Shown here: piece by piece, positions 40,801-49,623 of the stretch | Layout of the letters: each line of letters begins with the position of its first letter | Numbering within the stretch: the first letter of the stretch is position 1 | Assembly: GCA_017936765.1 (NCBI GenBank) | Contig: JAGBEX010000013.1 | Coordinates: 1-64,000 of the forward strand | DNA length: 64,000 nt | Direction: 5' to 3' | Origin: Clostridia bacterium | Lineage (GTDB): Bacteria; Bacillota; Clostridia; Christensenellales; Aristaeellaceae | The notes under the pieces: model-generated | Told to the model about the DNA's origin: nothing | What the model saw: only the letters and a program-made list of their open reading frames with translations | Database searches by the model: none | Program-made: the position numbers and the translations under genes

Positions 40801-41229
40801 ATGACCATCCAGCAGGAACGTCTCACCCCGGAAAGCTACATCAGCTTCCTCGCCCGCACCGACCTGGGTTCCCAGTACCCCCGGGAGCGCTTTGAGGAGC
40901 GCATCGCCCGGCTGGTGCAAAACGCCTCCATCAGCCTCACCGCCCGCACGGAGGAGGGCGAACTCATCGGCGTGTGCTTCGGCATCACCGACTTTGCCTA
41001 CTGGCTCTTCATCACCGACCTGGGCATCGACCGCCGCTACGTGCGCCAGGGCATCGGCAAGCAGCTGATGCAGCGCGCCCTGGACCTGGCCGGCGGCGAG
41101 AAGGACATCATCATGTACACCTGCGCCAACGAGAACGCCATTCAGTTTTACCAGAAGCAGGGCATGACCTTTGCGGAGGATGTGATGGTGTATAATCATG
41201 TGGATTGGACGGATTTTGTAGTAGAATAA
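40801..41229 (+). CDS. GNAT family N-acetyltransferase
   Basis: A 142-residue GNAT enzyme using acetyl-CoA. Motif A is visible as GIDRRYVRQGIGKQLMQRAL (about residues 76-95), with Asn-rich motif B (CANENAIQFYQKQGM) after it. The substrate is unknown. GAGGTGCTGACC inside the end of cyuA acts as ribosome site. Cotranscription with cysteine desulfidase may hint at an amine or amino-acid substrate, which is speculation. Confidence 0.83.
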   Translation: MTIQQERLTPESYISFLARTDLGSQYPRERFEERIARLVQNASISLTARTEEGELIGVCFGITDFAYWLFITDLGIDRRYVRQGIGKQLMQRALDLAGGEKDIIMYTCANENAIQFYQKQGMTFAEDVMVYNHVDWTDFVVE

Positions 41230-41270
41230 AAAAGCGAAGGCTGACCGGGTAAGGTCAGTCTTCGTCTTTT
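41230..41270. terminator. Bidirectional terminator overlapping the phosphatase stop
   Basis: GCGAAGGCTGACC pairs with GGTCAGTCTTCGT, with A/T runs outside. The last codons of the convergent phosphatase gene lie in the stem. Confidence 0.75.
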
Positions 41271-41713
41271 ATATATGCCAGCAGCTTTTCGCACCCCTCG
41301 CGGATGTCCCGGTACGCAATGTCAAACCGATCCGAATACCAGGGGTCGGACACCTCCCCCGGCCTGTCGGTGAAGTCCATCAGCCGATGGATCTTCCCCT
41401 CCGGGTCGCCGCCCAGCATCCGGTGCATATTGCGGATGTTGGCGTTGTCCATGCCGATCAGCAGGTCATAGTCCGCATAATCCCTGCGGGTCAGCTGCCG
41501 CGCCCCGCGTTTCTCCACCGGAATGCCCTGGCGCGCCAGCTCCGCCCTTGCCGGAGGATACACCGGGTTGCCGATCTCCTCGGTGCTGGTGGCCGCCGAG
41601 GCAATGCTGAACTGCCCCTCCAGCCCGCGTTCACGGACGAGGTGCTTCATGATCATCTCCGCCATGGGGCTGCGGCAGATGTTGCCGTGGCAAATAAACA
41701 GTATTTTCTTCAT
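41255..41713 (-). CDS. Low-molecular-weight protein-tyrosine phosphatase
   Basis: A 152-residue LMW-PTP. The P-loop CHGNICRSP at 8-16 holds the nucleophile Cys8 and Arg14, and DPWYSDRF near residue 122 supplies the general acid Asp. In Firmicutes such enzymes often oppose tyrosine kinases of capsule synthesis, but no such kinase is present here. GGAG precedes the ATG, directly after a small frame of 58 codons. It is the last gene of the minus-strand run beginning at 53.5 kb, though a terminator at 41881-41923 probably separates it. Confidence 0.9.
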   Translation of the reverse strand: MKKILFICHGNICRSPMAEMIMKHLVRERGLEGQFSIASAATSTEEIGNPVYPPARAELARQGIPVEKRGARQLTRRDYADYDLLIGMDNANIRNMHRMLGGDPEGKIHRLMDFTDRPGEVSDPWYSDRFDIAYRDIREGCEKLLAYIKDED

Positions 41714-41726
41714 CGTCTTATATCTC

Positions 41727-41903
41727 CTAATAAGTGCTGTGTTTCTTCTTAAAATCTTCCCGTATAATCATATCACAAATCTGGCTCGTCGTATAGTTAT
41801 GCTGATGATAACAACCATTACCAATGCGCACAGGTATGCCGTATTGCTCGAAAATGCTACTTGAGCAGGCCTTTTCAAACAGAAAACAGCTCCGCACCCA
41901 CAT
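41727..41903 (-). pseudogene. Short frame, possible remnant gene ahead of the phosphatase
   Basis: A 58-codon frame (start region MWVRSCFLFEKACSSSIFEQ, end EDFKKKHSTY) stops 13 bp before the phosphatase ATG. It has no good ribosome site, and its start lies in the loop of a terminator. Protein-like composition (EQYGIPVRIGNGCYHQHN) suggests the tail of a once longer gene. I cannot name a family. Confidence 0.25.
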
Positions 41904-41923
41904 TGTTCCGGTACGGAGCTGTT
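41881..41923 (-). terminator. Terminator after the DUF4428 gene
   Basis: AACAGCTCCG pairs with CGGAGCTGTT over 10 bp; minus-strand tail TTTTCT. Confidence 0.7.
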
Positions 41924-41987
41924 CTCAATCACACTTGAAAGCTGCCATTATCGAATACAGGACATTTACCTCAGAAATCCGAGCTGG

Positions 41988-42752
41988 TCATTTCACCTGT
42001 GCCAGCGCAGCATCCGCCTTGGCTATCCATTCAGTACGGTCACCCAGATCAATCGCGTTCAGCGCATCGAAGGTGTCGCTGACTTGTGCTTCATCAATGG
42101 TGCCGTCCTTCACGGCCTTGACCGCGCCGACCACCGCCTTGGCGGCGTTGATTTCACGCTTGGCATTCTGGAACATGTTGCGTACGGTCTTCTGGATACC
42201 GAACAGTTCGTTAAAATACTTCTCAATGGCCGGATAAACTCCACTATTGCTCAACTGTACTCGGAAGTAATTCATGCCGGAGGTGTTCTGGAAGCCAAAC
42301 CAGCAGTAATGCCGGGTTTCTTCCTTGCCCTCGCTGTTCTTGGTGGTTTCGCTGTCGTATTCATAGGTGACCAGGTCGGCCAGGCGGTATACACAGGCGT
42401 ACTCGGTCTTGCCGAAGAACATGAACTTGTAGCGGTTCTCGTTGAAAGCAATCAGGCCGGTAGAAGGTGACACATACACCTGGTATTCCTGAATGCCAGT
42501 CACCTGGCGCAGCTTTTCTTCCTTCACTTTGGTTTTCTTCAGCGGAACGAAGATCTGGTTCCACACCTTGGTGCCGTATTCGATCTGGGCGATATGATCC
42601 GTTACATCCTGCAGGTAAGCCGGTACGCAGTCGAAAGTCTTGAAGAGCTTTTTGCGGCAGTTCTTTCGGCAGATGTAGTTGCCGTCCGCCAGCTTCTGTG
42701 CGGAGATCAGACCGATCTCTGCTCCGCAGATCGCGCAGTTATGCTTTGCCAT
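41988..42752 (-). CDS. DUF4428 zinc-ribbon protein
   Basis: A 254-residue cytoplasmic protein. The N-terminus is a treble-clef-like zinc ribbon (Cys6, Cys9, Cys28, Cys32: CAICG ... YICRKNC) typical of DUF4428. The middle contains a PH-like beta region (STGLIAFNENRYKFMFFGKTEY, YRLADLVTYEYDSE), and the C-terminus is helical and Ala-rich. Function unknown; proteins with this ribbon plus PH-like domain are common in Clostridia. GGAGAGGA precedes ATG 42752. It lies 162 bp after the exported-protein run, with a structured leader between. Confidence 0.82.
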   Translation of the reverse strand: MAKHNCAICGAEIGLISAQKLADGNYICRKNCRKKLFKTFDCVPAYLQDVTDHIAQIEYGTKVWNQIFVPLKKTKVKEEKLRQVTGIQEYQVYVSPSTGLIAFNENRYKFMFFGKTEYACVYRLADLVTYEYDSETTKNSEGKEETRHYCWFGFQNTSGMNYFRVQLSNSGVYPAIEKYFNELFGIQKTVRNMFQNAKREINAAKAVVGAVKAVKDGTIDEAQVSDTFDALNAIDLGDRTEWIAKADAALAQVK

Positions 42753-42773
42753 GGATTTATCCTCTCCTCCTTT

Positions 42774-42872
42774 TCTATCGGCCATCACCGAGGCAAGCTC
42801 GGCGCTGACTACACTTCGACCAATGCAAGCATTGGCCTCGTTAGTCGGGACTTGCGTCCCTCCCTTTTATTT
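42774..42872 (-). other. Hairpin-rich leader before the DUF4428 gene
   Basis: On the minus strand three hairpins follow each other: GGGAC-GCAA-GTCCC; a long arm GACTA ... TAGTC enclosing GGCCAATGC-TTGC-ATTGGTC; and CCGAG-CTTGC-CTCGG. It may be a terminator array, a structured leader or a repeat element. Confidence 0.4.
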
Positions 42873-42914
42873 TGTCTTTCTCCTCAGAGAAAGTATCAAT
42901 CCCTCAATATGCCG

Positions 42915-43853
42915 TCAGAACTCACTCAGATAAAGGCTGCCATCCTCGCCGCTCATGTCCACAAAGGCAAAATGATATGCCCCCGTCTGATCCTCGTAGC
43001 CCACGGCCAGGTTGGGCATATCGCCATACATGACAGCTGTCACAGCAAGCGGATGCTCCGGATCCATTTCATACTGGATGTTTTCCAGCGTGGCCTGGAT
43101 GGTCTCCTGGCCTGTCTCAGCGTTGACACATTGGATGGACACGCTGAACAGGTGAACATGCCTGAGCGTGGAATCCGCATACAGGACGTAATGCACCTTG
43201 GGCGTATCTTCATCCACAGGCTCGAATTCCGTGTAATCGTAGGCTGTGTAATCGTAGGCCGAAAGGTCGAAATCTTCGGCATAGGCAATGCCAAGGGCAA
43301 GGTCCGGGGGCGTGTATGCCTCGTCAAAGATATGGTAGTTGTAGTGCAGGGATACCTCCTGCGGAAAGTGCGACAGCTCGTTGTAAGGCACGGCAAGGTC
43401 GGCATCGACATACACACCATAGCCGTAGTATTCCACATAGGCCTGGCCGCTGGCATGTACGGCGCAGTTGCGCACAATGGTGTTCGGCGGAATCGCACCT
43501 GCAGGCACCAGGTCGCCCATAGCTTCGTAATAATCGGTCCAATCCGAAATCAGCATGGCGCTGCAAACCGACAGCCCCTCGCATTGCTGGAGATACTTCG
43601 CCTGAATGTAGCCCTGATCGTCCTCGTACACAGCGTAGATCCAGTTTTCGCCATACTGCTGGCAGTCCGTTACAACAGCGCCCAAAGGTACCTTAACCAA
43701 GCGTTTGGCGCTGGTGCTGGGGTTTTCCCGCAGGGAGACCCACTCGTTGCAGTTGACGACCTCCATGTTGCCATAGTACACATTGTCAGCCATGGCCGGA
43801 AGCACCGTGAGAAGCATACACAGCAGCAGGATCACCACAGTAACGCGCTTCAT
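42915..43853 (-). CDS. Exported SH3-domain protein, locus gene 7
   Basis: A 312-residue protein with a clear signal peptide (1-22, ending PAMA). Residues 33-90 form a bacterial SH3 domain (WVSLRENPSTSAKRL, WIYAVYEDDQGYIQAKYL) of the type that binds wall peptides. A second beta-rich region follows, and the C-terminal half contains DYTAYDYTEF and beta-strand-rich sequence without known match. Its ATG overlaps the stop of the TMEM43-like gene as ATGA. Likely a cell-wall-associated member of the exported-protein locus; function unknown. Confidence 0.8.
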   Translation of the reverse strand: MKRVTVVILLLCMLLTVLPAMADNVYYGNMEVVNCNEWVSLRENPSTSAKRLVKVPLGAVVTDCQQYGENWIYAVYEDDQGYIQAKYLQQCEGLSVCSAMLISDWTDYYEAMGDLVPAGAIPPNTIVRNCAVHASGQAYVEYYGYGVYVDADLAVPYNELSHFPQEVSLHYNYHIFDEAYTPPDLALGIAYAEDFDLSAYDYTAYDYTEFEPVDEDTPKVHYVLYADSTLRHVHLFSVSIQCVNAETGQETIQATLENIQYEMDPEHPLAVTAVMYGDMPNLAVGYEDQTGAYHFAFVDMSGEDGSLYLSEF

Positions 43854-44710
43854 GCGGAGATCCCCTCCTTCGCCTTAGGCTTGCGAATGCCGAGGACAAC
43901 CAGCACCGCGCCGATCACCATGAAAACCACAGCGCCGCCGATGACGCCGTTCTTGTTGGAAGAAAGCAGCTGGTCTTTGGTCTGCACGCCGTCTTTCACA
44001 ATGGCACCCAGCTTTTCATGCGCCACAAGGGTATTGCCCTGCTGGATGCCAGCAACGGTCACCCCAGCATCCGTGCCTGTGTAGACCTTGTATGCGTAGG
44101 CCTTGGCACCCTCGCGTTCGTCAGCGATCTCCTTGTTCATCTCGCGCGTAAGGTGCGGGATATCCAGATTGCCGCTGTATTCAAAGGCGTCATAATAGTA
44201 TGTACCGCCGACGATCACCCACCAGCGATCCGTCCAGGCACCTTCGGTTGTTTTTCCTTTAGAGACCTCGTAGCCCTTGGCGCTGATCTCCTCCATATTG
44301 AAGTCCTCATATTCGCTGCCAGCAGAAAGCCCGATGAGCGTCTTTTCATCCAGGGCAAACTCGCCCAGCGATGCCTTGCCGACAATGCTCTTCTGGCCCT
44401 TGGCTACCCAGCCGTATTTATACTCCATTTTTTCGCTGGAGGTCAGCTTGTACTCCTCGGCATAGCGATAGGCTTTGATGGTATCCAGCGACAGACCAAG
44501 CTCCTCGTCATAGGCAGGTCCGGTCATTTCCGGCTTGCCATGGATGATCACCATTTTGCCTTCATTTTCAGGCAGGATGACCGCTTCATCCAGATAGACG
44601 GCGGCTTCCAGCACATCACTCTGTCCGGGAAGGTCCGCAAAGTTCTTGATGCCCAGGGCGATCAGGGCAATACCCAGCACCAGCAGAATGATCTTACCGA
44701 TGTTCTTCAT
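43850..44710 (-). CDS. TMEM43-like membrane protein, locus gene 6
   Basis: A 286-residue protein with one N-terminal membrane helix (IGKIILLVLGIALIALGI), a long soluble region and a C-terminal helix (GVIGGAVVFMVIGAVLVVLG) ending in Lys/Arg, so the middle should lie outside the cell. The soluble part (VYLDEAVILPENEGKMVIIHG, LGLSLDTIKAYRYAEEY) resembles the TMEM43 family, found in some bacteria with no settled function. GGGAG precedes the ATG 14 bp after the preceding gene. Confidence 0.65.
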   Translation of the reverse strand: MKNIGKIILLVLGIALIALGIKNFADLPGQSDVLEAAVYLDEAVILPENEGKMVIIHGKPEMTGPAYDEELGLSLDTIKAYRYAEEYKLTSSEKMEYKYGWVAKGQKSIVGKASLGEFALDEKTLIGLSAGSEYEDFNMEEISAKGYEVSKGKTTEGAWTDRWWVIVGGTYYYDAFEYSGNLDIPHLTREMNKEIADEREGAKAYAYKVYTGTDAGVTVAGIQQGNTLVAHEKLGAIVKDGVQTKDQLLSSNKNGVIGGAVVFMVIGAVLVVLGIRKPKAKEGISA

Positions 44711-44724
44711 GCTTCTTCACTCCC

Positions 44725-45459
44725 TTATATTGCACCGCTCAGGATCATGCACAGCTCCGAGCAATGCTCAGCCAGCATTTCTGCGGCCTTTTCCAGCGCA
44801 GCCATGGAGGGACTGCCAAAGTGGGCATTCCAGATCCCCAGCTGGGCGCGGTAGTAATCCATGAACGCTTGCTGATGCGCTGTGATCTGCTGAGCATATT
44901 CCGGACGCAGAGCTGCCCATTGCTGATAGAGTCTATTCAGCTCTTCCATCCAGAGGGTGATCCCGGTCTGCAGCCCTTCGATGATCTCCTCATCGGTCGT
45001 TCCCGCCAGGGACATGGCATCTGCAGCTTCAGCGTATATCTGCATATGCCCGGAACACAACACCACCGACTGGGTACCGTTGGCATAATGCTCGATATAG
45101 CAATAGGGATATGGTTCTCCATACGCATTATCGCCGCCCTGGGGCTCCATCATGTTTTCCCATTCATCATTCAGCGCGTTCTGGGTATTGGGACAAACAA
45201 TGCCCGTTACATCAATGCCGTGATCCTTCTGGAACTGGCGGACAGCAGCCTCCGTCTTTTTGCCGAATTTGCCGTCCACTTCAGAAATGTCATCCCCCAG
45301 ATAACCGGCAAAGAACAGCTGATACTGCAGGAATTCGATCTCCTCGGTATAGCCATAGATGCCCCGGTACAGCGTTCCTTCCGGATACTCAAGTGCCAGC
45401 GAACCAAGCGGGATCACCAGGATCAGCAGACATACCACCAGGGTTCGTAATGCTTTCAT
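44725..45459 (-). CDS. Exported peptidoglycan-binding-like protein with CxxH-helical domain, locus gene 5
   Basis: A 244-residue protein. After a signal peptide (1-23) comes a PG_binding_1-type helical repeat (LQYQLFFAGYL ... DGKFGKKTEAAVRQFQKDHG) at about 40-95. The C-terminal 115 residues form a helical domain with CSGH, WMEELNRLY and a terminal SELC. The same pattern occurs twice at the C-terminus of the 1108-residue protein of this locus. GGAGG precedes ATG 45459; an upstream in-frame ATG would overlap the preceding gene. Probably wall-bound. Confidence 0.78.
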   Translation of the reverse strand: MKALRTLVVCLLILVIPLGSLALEYPEGTLYRGIYGYTEEIEFLQYQLFFAGYLGDDISEVDGKFGKKTEAAVRQFQKDHGIDVTGIVCPNTQNALNDEWENMMEPQGGDNAYGEPYPYCYIEHYANGTQSVVLCSGHMQIYAEAADAMSLAGTTDEEIIEGLQTGITLWMEELNRLYQQWAALRPEYAQQITAHQQAFMDYYRAQLGIWNAHFGSPSMAALEKAAEMLAEHCSELCMILSGAI

Positions 45460-45470
45460 ATGTTCCTCCA

Positions 45471-46811
45471 TCAGTAGCTTGTAAAGCGCTGCTCCACGGT
45501 GTCGGAATACAGGCAAATGGCCTGAACCGTATCATCGTCAGCCACCACCACCTCCAGGTATCCGCAGAAGCCCTCATCATCCACAGAAAGCGCATCTGCC
45601 AGGGCAGGAATGCGGTAGGTGTACAGATCTGCCTGATCGGATTCCAGAACCAGGTTTTTCTTTTTCAGCACCTTCAGCGCATTGCTGATCTTGTCCCCCA
45701 CCTTGATGCCATAAAGACTGTAGCCTTTGTCCATCAAAACGATCTGCTCCACATAAGGATCGCCGGAGATGTACACAGCATCGTTCTGCCACGCAGAGGA
45801 AGCATCCTCGGCTTCATCCAGCTCAAGCGCCTCTGCAACGGGCGCAGCGCTCATGAAGAAGTAGTTGGTAAGCTCGGTGCCTGTTGCCTGGGGCAAGCGT
45901 TCTTTGGTGGCGTCGGTTTCCACGCGCGCCTCAGCGAAATCAGACATGACCCAGCGGTACTTCTCCTTGTATTTGACTTTGTACCACACCGTGCCATTCT
46001 TGTCGGGTGCAGCCTCGTAGAGCTGGCCAAGATAGGTACCCTTTTTCGCGACCTGACCCATCTGCTTGTTGCCTTTTCCCGCCCCCGCACGGAGGTTGAC
46101 CTTGCTGGCCGTTGTGTAAATGGCAATATCGCCGGGAACGTAGTCAAAGGCTTCCGTGGTCTTCTTTCCGCACACATCGCACACGGCAGACCGCTTTCCC
46201 TTAACCTTTTCCGTTGCCTGCTTGATGATGGTCCATTCGCTGTAGGTATGGGCGAGCTTCTTCAGCGTGCGGGTGCCTTCCTTGCCGCAATCACGGCACA
46301 CGGCCTCTGCTTTGCCTTCCTGGGTGCAAGTGGCTTTCTTGATGATCTTGGTGTTTTTCCAATTGTGACCCTTGGGCTTTATCTCGTGCAAAAGCTCCTT
46401 GCCGCAGTTTTCGCACACATCCTTGCTTGTGCCGCTCATCTCACAGGTAGCGTCCTGCACAATTTCGGCCTCTTTCCAGTTGTGACCCAGGGCAGAGATG
46501 ACGCTGGACCACTTCTTATCGCAGTTGGCGCAATGCATCTTTTCCAGGCCGGGGTTCTCGCAGTCGGGATAGATCGTTCCATCATCTTTCCAGTCGTGAC
46601 CCCAGGCTTTATCGGTGATTTCAGTCTTTTTATAGTTGCAGTTATTGCATTCCAGAACCATGTAGCCATCTGTTTCGCAGGTTGGATATTTCACATCCAC
46701 CATACTCAGATCATGGATGCCCTCTGTGCAGCTGTCGCCCGCCAGAGCGAAGATAGGCAGCACAAGCAGGAGCAATACTGCACACAGAAGGAATGTGATT
46801 GTCTTCTTCAT
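45471..46811 (-). CDS. Exported Cys-module and SH3 protein, locus gene 4
   Basis: A 446-residue protein with a signal peptide (1-24, ALA). Residues about 25-220 are tandem modules of the form GHxW-x(8-10)-TC-x(8)-CxxC (CNNC, CANC, CENCG, CRDCG, CDVCG). An SH3 domain follows at about 230-295 (KVNLRAGAGKGNKQMG ... RWVMSDF), then a C-terminal domain of about 130 residues with alternating strand/helix sequence. The same Cys module occurs in the 1108-residue protein. Zinc binding or disulfide cross-linking of the modules is possible. GGGAGG precedes the ATG. Confidence 0.75.
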   Translation of the reverse strand: MKKTITFLLCAVLLLLVLPIFALAGDSCTEGIHDLSMVDVKYPTCETDGYMVLECNNCNYKKTEITDKAWGHDWKDDGTIYPDCENPGLEKMHCANCDKKWSSVISALGHNWKEAEIVQDATCEMSGTSKDVCENCGKELLHEIKPKGHNWKNTKIIKKATCTQEGKAEAVCRDCGKEGTRTLKKLAHTYSEWTIIKQATEKVKGKRSAVCDVCGKKTTEAFDYVPGDIAIYTTASKVNLRAGAGKGNKQMGQVAKKGTYLGQLYEAAPDKNGTVWYKVKYKEKYRWVMSDFAEARVETDATKERLPQATGTELTNYFFMSAAPVAEALELDEAEDASSAWQNDAVYISGDPYVEQIVLMDKGYSLYGIKVGDKISNALKVLKKKNLVLESDQADLYTYRIPALADALSVDDEGFCGYLEVVVADDDTVQAICLYSDTVEQRFTSY

Positions 46812-46838
46812 GTGATCCTCCCTATCCGTTAAGGAAAG

Positions 46839-46876
46839 GCATACTGCCTGCCAGAATGGTTCCGGCAGGCAGCATA
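46839..46876 (-). terminator. Hairpin between locus genes 3 and 4
   Basis: CTGCCTGCC pairs with GGCAGGCAG within an 82-bp gap; without a strong T run it may be an attenuator or RNA stabiliser rather than a full terminator. Confidence 0.5.
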
Positions 46877-46892
46877 CGACTTGATTTTTGCT

Positions 46893-49538
46893 TTATTGAG
46901 CAGGAACAAAGTGCAGATTCATGGTGCCATAGAAGTCCATGTCAAAGCCGGTTGCGGTGGGAATGCAGTTGTAGTTCACGCCGTAGTAGCTGATGACAAA
47001 TGCCTCCGCCTTGGTCAGACCCATGGCAACCTCCTGCAGACCCCAGGTGAGGCCGGGCGTGTTGATGCCAGCCATGATGAACTCGCAGGTGCCGTTGGCA
47101 TGGAAGGTCACGGAATATTCAGCGCCCAGGGTGGAAGCATCCATCGTATTGCCGAAGGAGGTGTAGGTCGTGGCCACAAACTTGATGTCCATGTAGTCTT
47201 CGTAGGAATCGAAGGAAGCAGCAGGCGCAGCGGGAGCAGCCGTCGCAACAGGAACTTCCGTGGCGGCGGGAGCAGGGTTCCACACAGCGTTTGCATCCTG
47301 GGAGAAGACCATGTAGCCAGCCAGCTGGCTGCCATAGCGCAGGAAGCCGCCATCCAGCAGGGTCAGCGGAGACTCAGCCTGGCCGAAACGCACCTGACCT
47401 TCGTCGTCGTACCACTTGCCAGCGTCATCCGCAGCGCCGGAAAGCTTGCCGGTACCGTCGGCATTCAGTTCCAGCTTGGCGTTGATGCCCATGGTGCGCA
47501 GGTCGCCCTCCAGGCCGCCGGTGGCCATGTAAACCATGTGCCAGGTGCCTACATAGGGCTGGAGGTTTTCCGGCAGGTCAGCAGATTCGCCACCCTCGCT
47601 GTTTTCCATCTGGCCAAGCAGAGCCAAGAGGGCAAGCAGCTCTTCATCGGACATTTCGTCGCTGTCGTCAGTTTCGGGAGCAGCAGCGGAAGCCTTGGGC
47701 TTCTCCACATAGCCGCGCTCGAATTCCACCAGCTCGCCGTACATATCGAGGATGCCGATGGAGTAGTTTTCGGTGATGTAGAACTTCATGCCGTCGAACT
47801 CAGCCACACCTTCCGCCAGCGCCCAGGTCGTGGTATACAGTTCGCCACCGTCGATCAGGTTGGCTTCGCCTTCCAGCAGGAGGATCTGCATATTGGGATC
47901 AGCCTTGCAGATCCAGCCGCCGATGAAGTCGTCAGCAACGCTGGGAACGTAATCGACCGCCGCAGCGGGCTGTTCGGTGCCGGAGGAAGCAGCGCCGCCA
48001 GCCTTGGTGAAGACCATCTCGGCAGCGGGCACGACCAGATTGCCATCGTCGTCAATGTAGATCTCGTCGCCCATGACGTTGGCCTTGCCATCCACGATGG
48101 ACCACACGCCAGGCTCGGATTCGCCAAACATTTCCATGGCGCAGGTGCCGTCCTGGTTCAGGGTCAGGTTCATGGCCATGCCGCCCAGGTCCATGGTCCA
48201 GGTGCCGAAGTAGGCTTCGCCCTCCGCGCCGATGGGCTGAGCAACGGGCATTTCATTGCCGCTGTCCTGGGTACCCTCGCGGTAGAGGATCATCCAGCCG
48301 CCGCCGATGTTCAGGGTGTTTTCGTTTTCAATAACCATGGCGGTGTTGAACCAATTGCCGGTGGTGAAGATGGCGCCATCTTCCGTGGTCTTCCAGTTCA
48401 TGTCGTACACGCGGCCGTCGGTGAAATTCATCACAGCGGTGAAGTCCGCGTTGAAGGTCAGCACACCGCGGCCATCATCTTCAACCCAGTTGCCGAGGAA
48501 GTCGGCGGAGGCGTCATCGGCAGGCACTTCAAAGCCGCCGGGACCAACATAGATTTCGGGAACATCGCCCACGCGGGTCAGCTTTTGCTCAACGGAATAG
48601 TTGATGATCAGGTAACCGTCGACAAACTGGATGGTGGAGCCCTTCCAGGTGCCCAGGGAAACCGTGGGCATGCCGTCGATGATTTCCCACTGCATGTGGT
48701 TGGTGTATCCGTCGGACTTGTAGACCATCTTCAGCTTGCCGTCTTCGGTGATTTCCACGGTCTTGTCGCTGCTTTCCCAGGTGCCAAGGATGGTGCCGGT
48801 TTCAACGACTTCCGCCACAGGCTTCATGATGACGGTGGTTTCCGCATCCAGCTTCACGGAGATGTTGCCATTGCCGTCAAAGGAGATCTCCGCCAGCTCA
48901 GTCGGGGTTTCACCGATGTACGCCACGGCATAGTCGCTGTACCAGCGCAGCTCGTAGGGTTCTTCCTCGCCCTCGATGGACAGGGCGGTGCCGTCGTCCT
49001 TCAGCACGAGGGTCATGGGGCCGATCAGCTCGGCAGAAAGCTCCATGCCGTCGCCGATGTAGGTGACCGCTTCCCAGGTGCCGATGAAGTACTTGGCGTC
49101 CTCGGCGTCAAACGCGGGCCAGGTCACATCCAGATACTCTTCGCCTTCCTGCTCGCAGATCACAGAGCAGTAGCCCAAATCCACCACCAGACGGCCGGTT
49201 TCGTTTTTGGCAGCAAAGGCAAAGATCTGATCAGCCTGGGGAACCTTGTCCACGGTACGGGCGACGAATACCATATCATCCTCCACATACCAGCCGACAA
49301 TTTCTTTTTTACCTCCATCCAGATAGAGGTCGCCGAGACCGTTTAAATACAGGTTCAACTTAAGGTCGGGATAATCGGTGGTGGGATCGCCCATCACATC
49401 CAGACCGGAAACGCCAAACCAGTCGCCGATATAATCCCACGCAGCAAAGCTGTCCAGTTCCGGAAATCCTTCCGCCAAAGCGGGTACGCAGCCCAGCAGC
49501 ATCATGGCTGCCAGCAGGAGACACAGGAACTTCTTCAT
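46893..49538 (-). CDS. Large exported protein of repeated GxW beta modules, locus gene 3
   Basis: An 881-residue protein with a signal sequence (AMMLLGCVPALAEG, which could be cleaved at ALA or lipidated at Cys17). The body consists of about seven diverged modules each opening with a G-x-W turn: YIGDWFG, FIGTWEA, ILGTWES, FLGNWVE, YFGTWTM, FIGGWIC and YVGTWHM, spaced about 80-130 residues. Each is followed by beta-strand pairs ending in DG or NG turns, like lipocalin-type or META-like barrels. A Pro/Ala/Thr linker (about 755-775) precedes a last domain. No sortase motif. Function unknown. Confidence 0.72.
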   Translation of the reverse strand: MKKFLCLLLAAMMLLGCVPALAEGFPELDSFAAWDYIGDWFGVSGLDVMGDPTTDYPDLKLNLYLNGLGDLYLDGGKKEIVGWYVEDDMVFVARTVDKVPQADQIFAFAAKNETGRLVVDLGYCSVICEQEGEEYLDVTWPAFDAEDAKYFIGTWEAVTYIGDGMELSAELIGPMTLVLKDDGTALSIEGEEEPYELRWYSDYAVAYIGETPTELAEISFDGNGNISVKLDAETTVIMKPVAEVVETGTILGTWESSDKTVEITEDGKLKMVYKSDGYTNHMQWEIIDGMPTVSLGTWKGSTIQFVDGYLIINYSVEQKLTRVGDVPEIYVGPGGFEVPADDASADFLGNWVEDDGRGVLTFNADFTAVMNFTDGRVYDMNWKTTEDGAIFTTGNWFNTAMVIENENTLNIGGGWMILYREGTQDSGNEMPVAQPIGAEGEAYFGTWTMDLGGMAMNLTLNQDGTCAMEMFGESEPGVWSIVDGKANVMGDEIYIDDDGNLVVPAAEMVFTKAGGAASSGTEQPAAAVDYVPSVADDFIGGWICKADPNMQILLLEGEANLIDGGELYTTTWALAEGVAEFDGMKFYITENYSIGILDMYGELVEFERGYVEKPKASAAAPETDDSDEMSDEELLALLALLGQMENSEGGESADLPENLQPYVGTWHMVYMATGGLEGDLRTMGINAKLELNADGTGKLSGAADDAGKWYDDEGQVRFGQAESPLTLLDGGFLRYGSQLAGYMVFSQDANAVWNPAPAATEVPVATAAPAAPAASFDSYEDYMDIKFVATTYTSFGNTMDASTLGAEYSVTFHANGTCEFIMAGINTPGLTWGLQEVAMGLTKAEAFVISYYGVNYNCIPTATGFDMDFYGTMNLHFVPAQ

Positions 49539-49573
49539 ACAATCAATCCTTTCAGTCAATATATATCCTTTTC

Positions 49574-49607
49574 CGCTGACCGGAAGAGAGGATTCTTCCG
49601 GCCAGCG
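49574..49607 (-). terminator. Hairpin between locus genes 2 and 3
   Basis: CGCTG-CCGGAAGA pairs with TCTTCCGG-CAGCG within an 85-bp gap, followed by A/T-rich sequence. May attenuate transcription within the operon. Confidence 0.5.
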
Positions 49608-49623
49608 AGTGATCCGATTGAAA

